This document shows, in pieces, positions 1 through 12,456 of a DNA stretch of 64,000 bases. The position numbers and the translations under genes were made by a program. Source of the DNA: Centropus unirufus (Eukaryota; Chordata; Aves; Cuculiformes; Centropidae); NCBI GenBank assembly GCA_013397695.1, contig VYZI01000393.1, positions 504,267 through 568,266 of the forward strand, in the 5' to 3' direction. Under the pieces are notes generated by a model. It saw only the letters and a list, made by a program, of their open reading frames with translations. It searched no databases and had not been told where the DNA came from. Position 1 is the stretch's first letter. Every line of letters begins with the position of its first letter.

Positions 1-3000
1 TCTGCCTAACAGATCATGTGTCACTTTGCAAAGGACATGAAAATGTAAAAATAACATGAAGTATTAGAAAAAGAAGGTGGTAATTCAGCATTATTATTTT
101 GAATGTTCCTTAGAAAAAGCCAGTGCTATGAACTTGAATCCTAGTAACAGCAAAATGGGAAACTTTTACACTTTAGTACCTCACTGCGAAACTATTGCAC
201 TAGAAAAAACACTATAACTTTGACAAAAATAATATTAATGTCTCAGAAAATGCCAGTTATAACTGGAAGGTACAGTTAAAACAACTTCACTTGCTTTTAA
301 AAAATATACATGAAAGGTTTGTTCAGACTTTTAAATATACAATTACATAAACACTGTCCGTTCAATGCCACAGTTCTGTGGGAGTAGTTTATTGGACTAT
401 GGCTTTTTAAATATTCCTGTATTTTTACATGAGATGTAAAACATACATCCAGAATTCACATTGGGAGACTTTTACATTAATGATATCTTGTGGAGTTCTT
501 CTCCTGTTCTTTTATAAAAGCCATGGAATGGGTAAGGGGTGGGGGGGAAGTGGTGAGTTTTTGCAGTATTTCTCTTGTGGCAGCTTTGATAAATCCTGAT
601 GGAGATATGCTGTGTTAGTCTCAGTAAAAGCCTCAAGCGAGCCAGAGTGGTTACTCCACAGAGTTTTATGACCTGCGTAAGGTGTAGGATAAAATTAAAA
701 AGAACCACGAAGGGCTACATTTGTCTCTGTTAGACCCGTGTGACTCTAGTGGATTTTTGCTGAAGCTGAACTTGACCAGCCTTATTTCGATGAACTGTAA
801 TATTTGAAAGAGCTGTGCAGACCAGCACATCTATCTTCATTTACAGAAGCGCAGCATCAAGAAGAAACCCAAGATGTTTCTTCCATCATTTGGGTGAAAT
901 GCTCTTTTAATCCAGGAATACGATAGCATCTGCACAAGGGGTAAATAGTTGTATCTGGCACCAGCAGGAACTCCTCAGCTTGGAGGAACAAAACAACACA
1001 GCCCCCACATCTACTTTTTAGATGCTCAGAAAGAACAGGACAAATCCAGATCAAAATTCTGGTTCTGTGAGAGTGAGAGAAGGTGCCAGGCTGTGATCTC
1101 AGTCACACTGGGTACCTTTGAACTAGCATTCCTGAAGGCTGTGCTCTTTCAGCTGAGCGGTAAAACCAAGAGCAGGCTTGGGGCTGGACTTCGGGCTCTG
1201 TTGGAAAACTTTTCACCTGTCCCAGGAGAGGCACTTTGCAAAAGCGTCAGCCAGGGCCTCTTGTGATTGCTTTTCTAATCTAGTAACAGCAGACATTGTT
1301 GGAGAACCAGGAATCAGTCTATGATGTTTTTTCCATGTTATATGCCTCGCTTTGCTGACTTGTCTCATATTTCCTACTTTTCTTCCATTTCTCGGTGCCG
1401 TCCCATGGTGTTTGCTCTTAGTGGGAGCGTATGCTTGCTCCCGCAGCTTTCCACTCCTGTGGAGGCTGTTTGCTGACAGCTATATCCTCTTCCCAGCATC
1501 CCTTGTGTGTTGATGCCTTGTCAATGGAAGCCCTAGGGAAGACAGAAGATACTCTTGAAAATCCCTTTGAGTTTCTGCCAAAATGTCCTTTAGGGGTTGA
1601 ATGGTTGGGGTGTTTTTGTTTTTCACCTGACTGGAGACCTTGGAAAGTCTTCCGCTGCTGTCTGGAAGATGATGTTGATCCCAGTAATATCAATAATACA
1701 GCTGTAACTCTTCTCTGGATGCTTTTCTTTCATCTAATAAACCCTTTTCCACTATGTACCATCTGTCCAAAGGGGCTTTTGCAGAATATGGCATATATAA
1801 ACCCGCTTCTTCTGTTAGACAAGGGGATGAATGTCCAGCCCTTTTTTCCAACTGTTACCATACTAGTATCTGCCTGTTGGACCTTCTGCAATTTCATTTT
1901 CATTAGTTTAAATTAATTTATCCTACCTCACTCTTACTATGGCTTAACTCCCTGTTCCTTGGTGCAGTGGGACAGCAAGGAGGCTGTTCCAGCTGCATGT
2001 CCGACAGTACTGCAGAAGGAAATCCAGACTCTTTCAAGGAGGTAGGATTTCACAGAAATCATAAATCATCTTGTTTCTTAATAAGCAGTAGCAAAACCTG
2101 GGGCAAATTCTGGCCTGACTTATTCCTGAGTATGCCAACAAGGTCTTCGGGAGTCCTCAAGGCAAATGTTATTGTAGCTTTCAACTCAACAGTGCAAAGT
2201 TTTCTATTTCCCTAAACTGCCAAAGCAGGAAACAAAAAAGCAAAAAATAGTTTGAAAGGCATTTTATATTTTGCTCCAATTAGATTCCAATCCAGAATCC
2301 AATAATTTGTCCTATTTGTGCTATTTATAAGCTACATTTTTGGTTGTATTATTACCGCATTACTTGATTTATTTTATTTTAAATTTTGGTTTAGATGTCA
2401 TTGTGAAATAAAAGAGAAAAATGGCTGTATATTCTTTCCAGAAAGAAATACAAACGACCATACCATTGAAGACAAGTTTTTTGCAATACTAGAACTAATA
2501 TATTGGTCATGTGCAACTGTTTATTTAATAGTATTCAGAATCATTAAGGCATATCTGGATTACTGGAGGAGAACTGCTTGATTTCTGTTCTATTTCTGAA
2601 ACTTAGGCCAGTTTGAAGCAGTGAAATGGAACAAATTACAATAAAATTGAAGAGTGTCTTCAGAAGCAAAGCCACAGAGTCAATATTTCATGATGTTGAT
2701 AAAAGTTCCTGATGCTCTCTGGGAATGACTGAGCTGCTGTAAAATATGAAGGCTGGAAAGCACATCTGTTGTTTGTTCTTGTTGGATTTTGTCTTTTTAC
2801 TTCTTGAACTACATGATTATTACTACACAAGAATAGTGAGCATTTTTTTTCAAGATACTTGGTTCTTCGGGAGGTTTTTTAGACAAAGATTTTTCCATCT
2901 GGCTTGTATGTAAATCATTATTTTGAGGTTTTTATTATTCTTTGAGGTCACAAAAGTGTAACTTGGGGCCATTGTAAAGGATGGCAGCCTTCTGGCAGCT

Positions 3001-5778
3001 TAGGTGGCTTCTTTTTGTGATAGCTTAACTAAGTGGTGGTGAAAGCACGCACCTGCAGTGAGTAGGATCTACAGCTGTAGGCATGCAACTTTTTAAAGAC
3101 CACATGAATACACAAGGTAACTTTTGAGGCTGGTTGAAATTAGTGACAGAACTGTCCTTGGCTTTAAAGGAGCCAGGAACAGCCTGTAATAACCCAGGTG
3201 GTGGCTGGAGCTCAGAATGAGCTTGCTGTCTGGTGCAGCCTGCGGCCATGCAGCCTCTTCCAGTCCACACGCCTGGAGGCTGTCCAAGACTCTGAAGAGC
3301 GGGAGAGATGTTGAATCTCTTCTTGTCTTAGAGATGAGAATTTTCCAGCAATATAGTGCCCAATTTTCCAGTGCCCAAGAGCAGGAAAGCACACACACCC
3401 CCCTGCCAGGGATACCACACCTTAGATTTAGCCTAGAAATCTCCCAAGTGCATTTGCCTGGATTTTCCTTCAGCTTCAGTGTGCCTAGTTGTAATTGCAT
3501 TCGGGATAAGAGTTACTGGAATGAGTGTGCTTCTTTGTGCTTCAGCAGAATGCTTCTCTTGTAAATGCTGACTCCAGGTTCTTTCATAATGATCAAATAC
3601 TACTATTTCCTCCTCTCATAACAGAAGACATAAAATATGACTCATCTTTTCATATTGATATGCAGAAAGCAAAGCGTTGGCATGGAAAGAATGAGCCCAA
3701 AATAAACCAAGAGTACCATGCAAAAATTTAATTGCTTTTATGTATGAGTCACATTCTCCTTCTTTTCTGTACTTGGCATTTTGCTGATGCAATATTTCAA
3801 TATGTAATGAAACGCAGCATAATGAAATCTTTCTTGTGAGAGGCTGGAAAGCTGTCAGTTTTGTAAGATGCTGCAGTAACTGCTGCAGTATTCAGTGGGA
3901 CCCTGGACTGATCCATTTCTATTGTTACATCCTTGATTTTGGAGTTATACTAAATCATGGAGCAGGCAGGTGACTGCTGCTTCACCTGATCAGTCTGGAG
4001 TGAGTTTGTTAACGGTAATAGAAAGTGGATGGATTCCAGCACACCCTTTCTGGTTTACTATAATGATCACTCTGTCAATATGATGAATATAAACAAGTAA
4101 CCTTGAAAGAGAATGGAAATTACTTACTCTTCTCTGCCAGCTACAGTTCTAACCTGTCATAGTAATCTGTAAAGTTATGTGTTTGGCATATGTGCTCTGT
4201 ATTTTCAGTGGAGCCCTGTATGAAGTAAATGTGATTTTAAACCAAAAGTTACAGGCTTAAGATGCCACTGCTAAGTTCTGGGTGGGACTCTGAACTGAGG
4301 GTTTGCTTTTCCTTTAAGCAGATATAATTTGTTTTTCTGATAATCATCCTAAAAGAGATAATCAATCCAGAATAATTAGCCAAATACTCCCATGCAATTT
4401 ATACAACCTTTGCTACAGTAGACAGATAATAAAACTAGGGCCAAAATCCATCACTTAGATCTCCCGTTCGGCTTTCTAGTAGGTGGGGTAGTATGTATTC
4501 ATAAAACATGTGTTAACTTGCTTTGCAGGTTAACATAAATTAAACGGTATGATCATTCCCAGGTCATAATATGACTGCAGTAGTCTCCGGCTTCCTCTGT
4601 GTGCCCTTTCACAGCACAAAGATATGAGTGGGGCTATAGACTCCCAACATTCTTTACATTCTCCTTGGCAAGTAATGCTACTCTGCCTCCTTCTTGCAGA
4701 GGTCATGTCAAAATACACTTATTCCTGAGAGGAGTAGATAGCATTTTTCAAACCTGATTTATCATTAAACAAATATTGTTAGAGTGTAGGTAGCTTGCCT
4801 CTACTCTTGCTTGTAGAAAGGTGATGGTAAGGTCACTCTGTCAGTATCAGTATTTTCTATTTTATTTATTTATATGTATTTTAAGTTACAGTAGAATCAA
4901 GGCCAGCATTTTCTCCGGTAAAGTTTCATGAAAAGTCACTGCAAGTTCGCGCGTCCTGTTTGGTGGTGAGATTAGCACTGCTGGCACTGGGCTGTATGGT
5001 GCCGCTTTGGTACCGAAAGCACAGTGAAATCCTTCCCTTCGAGCCTTTGTAGTGACCCCGTATGCCAGGAGGGTACTAACGTGTATCTGTTCTGCAATGC
5101 CAGACTCTAGAAAATGCTCTGCAGCTGAAAAGCAAGAAGAGCCAGTCTCTTGTTTAGTAGTCACAGTGGGAGGAATCTGTATTTTCACTGCTTCTTGGGG
5201 TTTCCACAGTGAAAAGAGTTCATAAAAGCTGCTTTTCTGTCGAGCAAGTTGTTAATTACTGCAGTGACTCAAAGTACGTTGTAGTCCATGTAAGACTTCA
5301 CTTATGCTCACTACAAGTCAGACTTTGAGTACTGATATGAGGGAGAGTTTGGACTTCCATGTAGCCAAATTCAGAATATCCTTTTCGATTTAACAACCTT
5401 ATTGCAGCCTATGAAAACATCAAAGGCAAATTACTGAACATTAGCTGTTTCTTTTAATTTAGGACAGAAGTAAGGTGCCAAAGCTTCATATTGAAAATTC
5501 AGGGCAGTATCGTAAAAAAAAAAAAATCATATAAAATTAGTATTTTGGGACACCTTAATTAAAACCTTGTGAACAATGAAGGTTTGCTAACACTTGGAAA
5601 TGGTAGAAAGCCCAAACCTGCCACCTTGCCTGAGGTTCATCCTCTGCTTAGTGAAAATTCACGTTTCCCTTGTTTGCCATTTTCATGGGGTGTGCATAAA
5701 ACTCATGAAAATTCTGTATGTTGGATTTGTTTATTCACATTGTTTTCAAGAGAAACTAATACATTAATTTGTATGCAG
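1..5778 (+). other. MKX: MKX intron (3' part; upstream exon outside window)
   Basis: This stretch precedes the first visible MKX exon and ends in a canonical acceptor, TTTGTATGCAG, at 5768-5778. Reading all frames I did not find the expected preceding exon, which should encode homeodomain helices 1 and 2 and end just before the VSNWF motif, so it must lie upstream of base 1. The sequence is AT-rich and unremarkable. The open frames in it (for example 1431-1916 plus and 2318-2581 plus) match no family I recognise and have no splice-flanked or codon-like character. No repeat of clear family is visible here. Confidence 0.8.
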
Positions 5779-5932
5779 GTGTCAAACTGGTTTGCCAATG
5801 CAAGACGTCGCCTGAAGAATACTGTCAGGCAGCCAGATCTCAGCTGGGCTTTACGAATAAAACTGTACAACAAATATGTTCAAGGAAATGCTGAACGACT
5901 CAGCGTGAGCAGCGATGACTCGTGCTCTGAAG
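5779..5932 (+). CDS. MKX: MKX coding exon: homeodomain recognition helix
   Basis: Internal coding exon of Mohawk, a TALE-class homeobox transcription factor that acts in the nucleus and is known for tendon and muscle-lineage control. It encodes VSNWFANARRRLKN, the third homeodomain helix, followed by TVRQPDLSWALRIKLYNKYV and a serine/acid-rich segment ending SSDDSCSE. The invariant W, F, N and R residues of the DNA-contacting helix are intact. The position normally called homeodomain residue 50 is alanine, as in MKX and Iroquois proteins. The exon starts after TATGCAG and ends at a donor AAG|GTTTGT. It is 154 nt, entering in phase 0 and leaving one base (G) that joins AT of the next exon to make Asp. 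Compared with the recalled 352-residue human protein, the exon starts near residue 117. The identification is very secure because the following exons match MKX in order. Confidence 0.97.
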
Positions 5933-7120
5933 GTTTGTTGATGCTCTTTGGATCAATTTTAAACGGATTGAAATAGGTTTAGAAAGTATCAGGTATCCTA
6001 AGGTCGTTCTGACTTTTCACAAAACACCCACAGTGGATCCGCTTTTACTTTTTGTGAATTAGGGACTATTTTTGGCTCTTCACTGCTTCACAGTCTTGCA
6101 AAACAGGGTGGTATAAGTTAATCAAGGTGATAGTCTGGTTGCGTGTTATTTGCCTGTTTTGTATAGCATTGTTGTGAGAAAGAGAATTGTTCATTAGATT
6201 CTACAAGTCTATCTGCATTAAAATAAAAATTTATTTAGTTCCTTAGTTTAAGGGAATGAGAGATCTCTTGACTGTGACTTTCCTTTGTGGAAGGACTACA
6301 GGAGTAACACATCATTAGCAAGAGAATCTGATTAACTTCAGTGGGGCTTATTATATGGTAGATTGAACATTACTGTATTTATTTTATGTATGTTACTAGC
6401 AAGTGTTTTCCTTAAAAGATGTACTGAACTTCTTTCTTATCAAATCAGCCAGTGTAGGATTTTTTTTTAAATAGCACCCTATAATTTTTAATAGAACATT
6501 TGTATTAATTATGTCTGTAGGTGCTTTTTTTTTCAGTTATTTGCGACATAAAGATATATTGACAGGAACAAATCCTGCAGAGTACGGTCAGAAATGTGTA
6601 GGTGAATTTTTAGAAGAATGTGCTTCAATTTCTATTCAGTTTCAATTCTCATCATTGCAATTTTGATTTGTTCTCACATTTCTTTGGTTTGCACTTCCCT
6701 TTAAAAATGGGTTGCAGGACAAGTGAAAGAGTACAGGTTAAGCAAATATGCTTAAGGAGAAGCAAATTTCAAGTTGTGATAGTAAAAATTCAGCTTATTC
6801 ACACAGATTTTTAAATGTTATTGATTTGAGGCACTTCTCAGTTTTTTCCTACCTGCCTTGCATTGCTCATGAGCAAATTGGACTCAGAGATTGTTTTGTA
6901 CAGTTAATTAATTTGGAATGGCTGGAACATCTGAGAACCGTGGGAACTACTGTGAACAACGTGTGAACAGAAGAAAGTGAAAATCATTGTCTAATGCTGA
7001 AATCTAAAGTTATTGTGTAGTTCTAGTCATACTTGTAGCAACACAAAACATGTAGAGAAAGCCTCTTGTTAAATATTAGTTTTTCAATGTATTACTGTGT
7101 CTTTGTTCTTTTGTTTCCAG
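5933..7120 (+). other. MKX: MKX intron, 1188 bp
   Basis: This intron runs from the donor GTTTGTTG at 5933 to a strong acceptor with a pyrimidine tract (TTTGTTCTTTTGTTTCCAG) ending at 7120. If the donor is not used, the homeobox frame stays open for 14 more codons and stops with a TAG at 5974-5976. A canonical AATAAA lies at 6222-6227, about 250 nt after that stop. Nothing else of note is visible. The sequence is AT-rich with several T-runs. Confidence 0.93.
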
Positions 7121-7456
7121 ATGGAGAAAATCCTCCAAGAAACCATATGAATGAAGGGGGATACAACAAACCAGTTCATCACACTGTGATTAAAACTGAA
7201 AGTTCAGTAATAAAAACAGGAGTGAGACCAGAAACAAGTGCCAATGAGGATTATGTATCACCCCCCAAATACAAAAGCAGCTTATTGAATCGTTACCTAA
7301 ATGACTCGTTGAGACATGTCATGGCTACTAATGCAGCTATGATGGAAAAAACAAGGCAAAGGAATCACTCTGGTTCGTTTAGCTCCAATGAATTTGAGGA
7401 GGAATTGGTGTCTCCATCATCATCAGAGACAGAAGGCAATTTTGTCTACCGGACAG
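7121..7456 (+). CDS. MKX: MKX coding exon: central regulatory region
   Basis: This 336-nt internal exon encodes the central region of Mohawk. Recognisable segments in order are DGENPPRNHMNEGGYNKPVH, the VIKTESSVIKTG segment, YVSPPKYKSSLLNRYLNDSL, then RHVMATNAAMMEKTRQRNHS and the serine/acid-rich FEEELVSPSSSETEGNFVYR. These match the vertebrate MKX family closely and continue the preceding exon in frame through a split Asp codon (G|AT). It ends at the donor ACAG|GTAAGG and leaves one base, so the next codon is G|AG (Glu). The carboxy half of MKX is known to carry repression activity that recruits Sin3A/HDAC. I infer that this exon contributes to it, since no enzymatic motif is visible. If the donor is ignored, the frame ends after ten intron-coded residues at 7483-7485. 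Confidence 0.97.
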
Positions 7457-7818
7457 GTAAGGAATTCTTTCTGCATCCTCACTAATACAGTCATCTTTGG
7501 TGGATGGGGTCAGCTGGAATGAGGGTCACCTGACTGTGCCTTCTATGAGAGTGGATGACTCCAGTCCATCCTTGCATTCACTGGAGAAGTTTTTCCTGCA
7601 GTATTGAAGTTAAATGCTGCTGATGACCGCTAATGAAGCTGTTTTGTTTCTTGAATGGAGCTATGGGGCTGATTTTGAAATTCCACTTGCAGGCCGGTTT
7701 TGTCAGCACTAAGACAGGCCTAAAGAAGAAAAATTTTGAGCATTTTATTACAACAAGAACTAGAGTAGGACTAAAATACCACATGGTCTCAGGTGGGAGG
7801 AAAAGGAGGGCTTTGAAA

Positions 7819-7843
7819 TATCAAGGAGACTGTCTCCTTGATA
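7819..7843. repeat. Perfect 12-bp inverted repeat with 1-bp centre
   Basis: TATCAAGGAGAC at 7819-7830 and its exact reverse complement at 7832-7843 flank a single T. It lies 363 bp into the giant MKX intron, within a stretch otherwise without structure. No function can be assigned from sequence alone. Confidence 0.9.
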
Positions 7844-10412
7844 GGAGCCATATGCTCCCAATGAAGTGCACATGAACGTTTCCACCTATTGTACAGCATG
7901 TTTTCTGGCCTTAAGTCTGCCTTCTCCAGTATGAGGCCCTTTGGTGCTCATGTATCTCTTTGGGAATAACTGGATTATTTCTTCATCATTCCAGATACAG
8001 TGTGTGGAGCTAAGGGGCCATAGACCTGGCCATTAAATATCTTGGCTTTTTTGTTTTTTTGAAAGATTACACATAATTTCTTACTCTAATCTCATAAAAA
8101 AAGAAGAAAAGCGTGATTTTTGTCATCCACTGTGTTACCAGTCAGAAGAAGGCACTGTTCAGGCCAGTAAATTGTGATAAATCAGGGCAAGATCAAGACT
8201 TACTCAGATCCCTGAGGGGCAGGGATTGCTGGAAGTATCATCCTGTGAAAATTATTCTATGTGTCTTTAGGGACATAAGGCAAAGACTGTGCGGTTATAT
8301 TTGTTAAAAAAACAAGTGTTACGTCCGGAGCACTGGAGGTCTCCACCAACTTCTCAGGGTTTCCACCCACCACAGCAGCCCTCTGTTGTCCCAGGCCTTT
8401 TTCAGGGGCCTGTTCTGCCAGGGATCACCCTGTGGGCAGCATCGCTTTTGGCATGGATCAATATTGATGAAAAGTGCTGGAGGGCTTTGCACTGAGATAA
8501 CGAGATTTAGGTTTCATAGTTGGTTCCCCTTGGCTTCCCCAGCAGGCAGGTTCAGCTGTCCCTCGCCTTTGCAACCTCCCAGGGTTGCAGCATTTGCCCT
8601 CTCCTTCCTGGCACATTTCACGCAGTGTTTTTTTCACCCCTGTGGTGAGGCCACAAGGAATTCAGAAGGATGAGTGCTCTGGGGGGAGTAGGAGGACACT
8701 GGTGCATGCAGGTTGTCAAGGGGTGGCCGAGGGGAGGAGTGGGGGCCCCATATATGAATCGGGCTCTCATGGAGAGCAAGAGTAGTGCCTGCACAATGAG
8801 TAAGTTTCAAAATTAACTCTCTCTGTTCATTTAGCTTTTTTTTTTATTCCAACATACCAAATGCATTTGGTCTGCATTATAGGCATACTGTCTGCCAAGT
8901 TTTATTTTTAAGCAAAAAGTTACTCAAGAACAGATGCAGCAGCTTAGATATGTAAACTTCTGTTTTTTCTGAACTTTTATACCCTAACTTAAAAATGGAC
9001 ACATTGACTTTTTAAAAATTGTTATGAATTTGCTACTGGATTAAATTCTTCTTTTCAAGTTTCAAGCTGCACTGAAAAATATGGTCTTTAATGAGAAAGC
9101 TGAGACAGACGCACTGTAAATGTGTGAGTTCAGAAGCTTGACTGGAATGATTAAAAACCTGTATATTTGTCCTTAAAGTTCGTAACTGACTTTCCTGGAA
9201 CTCCTCTTGAGATTGTATTTAAGTTGGTTCTTAAATATCTTCCTTAATGTTTTGAAATATTATGGCCTTCGATGAGAGCACACCAGCAGCTCTCAGCATA
9301 TGGTTCTATATTTTTTACACTGCAGACAAGCAGTAGCCTGCTTATAGAAAGAAAAAGATGACATACACATGTATATTATTTGGTATATCCTTACTATATG
9401 TGAGTGCACAGTCAGGAAATAATAAGTACAAGTAGGCTTTTCTCAGCTGAAGAATTACAGTCCCATTAATGGTTTTCTGATGATGTTCTAATACGCAGAA
9501 ATAGAGCCCTTCACAAACAAAGCAGTTTCAAGTTTATCATCCATTCATGAAATCTACTCACAAATAGATGGAATTTTCAAACTTATTTTTAGATAGGAAG
9601 AGATAAATGAGGATGTTGTAATTTTTTATGTCTTTTGCCTGGGGTTTGAATATGTGAGATGGCAGTTCTCAGTGTAGTCATACAGCAGACCTGTATCTGT
9701 GTTCTCAAAAACAGCTGCAATCCATTTTGGTTAAGCAGGGTAGGGCTGACTGTACCACTCATACCTTCCTGAAAGCAGCAAGTGTATTTTTACATGAGAT
9801 TTCACCATCCCTAAGGAGCTCTGTGCCACAGTTTTTTTGTTAAGTAAAACAGCTATTTAGCACGAAGGGGTCGAAGCAGAATTTTGAAGTCCCTGCTAGA
9901 CATTTTAGTTTATGAAGATATTTTGAGTAGTATTTCAAAAACTACGATGTGAAAACTGACTGATATTTTATTTTTGAGAACATTTGGCAAGGTTAGTGTG
10001 CTCCTAAGAGCAGGTGGTTATTGGTGTTGAATCAAATTCTTCATTATTCTTCCCTGGAAAAGCAACTTTTTGTAGCATATCATGAATAGAAAGCTTCCTT
10101 ACCATGTCTGGTTCATGTTATTCAACAGACCCTGATTTCAGCTACACCAGCATGTTCAAAGCAACTTCACTTACCCAGTGCCCAGGTCAGCATGGCCAGG
10201 AGCATCTCAACACCTGTGCCAATTTAACAGGGTACAAGTGCAGCATCCAGTGACAAAGTCAAGAAATTGCAGTTTAAAGTCTATAAGGTTGTACGGTTTC
10301 CCATTGCAGTCATTATAACGTGCTTATAAACACGGGACCATGTGCTGCTCTAGCCTCATGCAACTGGGAAATCCTGTGTACAGATTAAGGACAGGCAATA
10401 TAACTGATTGTC

Positions 10413-10602
10413 CGGAAAGCAGCCTCGCTTTATACCTCTGCATGACGATTGCAAGCTTATGGGACGCGGCTTTGGTGCTGGAGCAGGAAGCGGTGATCCC
10501 GAGTCCCTGCTCCATGCTGCTTCAGCTGAGCCGGTCGGGGCGCAGGGAATTGCCGCTCTCCAGCACAGCGAGGGATGGAGCAGGCAGAAAGGAGTGCAGC
10601 CG
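10413..10602. promoter_or_regulatory. Small intronic CpG cluster
   Basis: I count about 13 CpG dinucleotides in 190 bp, including the segment CCGGTCGGGGCGC at 10531-10543. This contrasts with very CpG-poor flanks. It is too short to be a classic CpG island, and no TATA-like box or recognisable first exon is evident. It could be an intronic enhancer or alternative promoter, or simply a GC-rich relic of a repeat. The assignment as regulatory is inference. Confidence 0.3.
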
Positions 10603-12424
10603 CACTCAGATATGTCACATATGTAAGCATTTCTGTCGTAAGCTGATATGCTTATGTATATAAGAAGACATACACAAATATGTTCATTTAGGGCAGAAAA
10701 CTTCAGTTCAGATTAATCTAGTGCAGGTATAATCTATAAATATACATAATTGGTCAAATATGTGTCTTAAACTGGCCACTGAAAGGCTTGGTTCGGTGTT
10801 TTTGTTTACTTAAAAATCTCTGTTGGAGAACAAGTTTTCATTAACTCCTTGGCGTGCTGTCATTCACAGCAGGTTCACTGTGTGACAGGAATAACTCAAA
10901 CCAGACTTGCCAATCTGTCTTTGTTGTGTGAACACATGCAGTAACAAGAATCCAACTGCAACAAGCACTCCAGAAATCTGTAAGGAAGAGATCTGATAAT
11001 GCTTGTAGGGAGGCTGGGCATAAATCTGACGTGGTAATGTCAGCCTTTGGTTTACAGAACACTAAAATGCTGACTTTGTGATCACGCTGCACCGCTCTGC
11101 GAGTGCCCTATCGTCAGTCACCTGCGGGAACAAAATGTTCTGCGTCGTTATAGTATAAGGAAATGAAAAATCCAAACTTTCTGGGATATCACTGGCTGGT
11201 GAGCTGCATTTGGTAAATGAAAGCAGAAATTAAAATGAGAGGAAGAGAAATTAAATGGCAGGACCGGGAGTTTTCTGACTTTTTTTTCTGTAGGGAGATT
11301 TTCATTGATTTCACTTTATATGTTAGCACAGTACAAAAACCAGAACAAATGAAAATAGTGAGGAAACTAAAGACTTGCAGGCCTGGAAAGTCGGGTGGCT
11401 TTTAAAAACCTCTAGAATGACTAGTTGATTTTTTAAGACTTTTGATCTCTATTTTCAGACGTTTATACTCTGGGGTGTGCTCCGTTTCTGATGTTTTCAT
11501 TACTACTGCCTTTTTCTTTCCTCTCACCTTCCTTTCTTTCTTTCATTTGGATCTTGCAAAGTTTGTGATTTATGAAGCATGATCCCGGCTGTTGCAGCAC
11601 ACTGAGCACCTCTGATGGCACCTTCAGCACTCAGGAGCAGGCTCACCTTCGTACAGAGCATGAAAATGTATGGCTATAGCCCAGCACATAACTATTACAG
11701 GGAGACACAAGCAAGCTGCAGAGCAGTGCTGTGATTTGTGTGGTCCTTGCCAACTTTTCCTCGCAATTTAACATTTTTAGAAATTAACATGTAATTTAAA
11801 AATGAGCTATAAAATTTAAAAGCGTAATATGAACACAATGAAACCTGTTTTCAGAAACACCTCAAGGGACCTGCAAAAACCACTAGTACCAGTGACTTTT
11901 GCAAGCTTGATCTAAACGGTGCTGGAGACCCTGGGGATAGTTTAAAATAAATGGTAACCTGGGAGAGCTGAAGGAGGTCCTTGTTGCAGATCTTAATGTC
12001 ATCCAGAAGTGAAATGGAAAAGAAGGATGTCAAGTCCAGTATTAAATGCACACGGCAGCATAACTGCTGTTTGAAGGTTACACGGTTAAGATCATATTTC
12101 CGCAGGAATTTTATTATTACATGACCTGATTCGTCAACACTGAAATAGTATGGAATTGAGAATTGCGGAGAGGATTGCATTTGATTTGCTGTTCTGTTGT
12201 TTTTTTCTAAAGAACGATTAAAAGGAAGCTACTTTCCTACAGGGACAGTGTCAGGTTTAATACACCAGATGTGGTATCCCAAAGTTGAGAATTTTAAAGA
12301 TCATGCCTATTCCCTGCTAGATACATTGGTTGTTCTCTTTCTGCATTTCTTTCAGTTTGAACAGCACAAACCAAATAAGCTGGGTTTTACTTCCTTTTAG
12401 TTTCTTGGTTTCTCAGTATTTGAA

Positions 12425-12456
12425 CTTCACCCATTCTATTTGTGGAATGGGTGAAG
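12425..12456. repeat. Perfect 12-bp stem, 8-nt loop inverted repeat
   Basis: CTTCACCCATTC at 12425-12436 is followed by the 8-nt spacer TATTTGTG and then the exact reverse complement GAATGGGTGAAG at 12445-12456. In the MKX pre-mRNA this would form a stable hairpin. The stem is too short for a typical pre-miRNA, so I do not call it one. Confidence 0.9.

Noticed and set aside
1431..1916. 161-codon plus-strand frame upstream of the first visible MKX exon
   Set aside because: It has no resemblance to MKX N-terminal or homeodomain sequence or any family I know, and an overlapping minus frame is also open. This length is expected by chance.
2318..2581. 87-codon hydrophobic frame that could suggest a small membrane protein
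   Set aside because: The hydrophobicity comes from T-rich DNA. There is no family match, start context or transcript evidence.
1..5778. Search for the upstream MKX exon encoding homeodomain helices 1-2
   Set aside because: No segment encodes the expected sequence ending in a donor with matching phase, so the exon is taken to lie outside the window.
12425..12456. Hairpin considered as a microRNA precursor
   Set aside because: The stem is only 12 bp, far shorter than the roughly 30-bp stem expected of a pre-miRNA.
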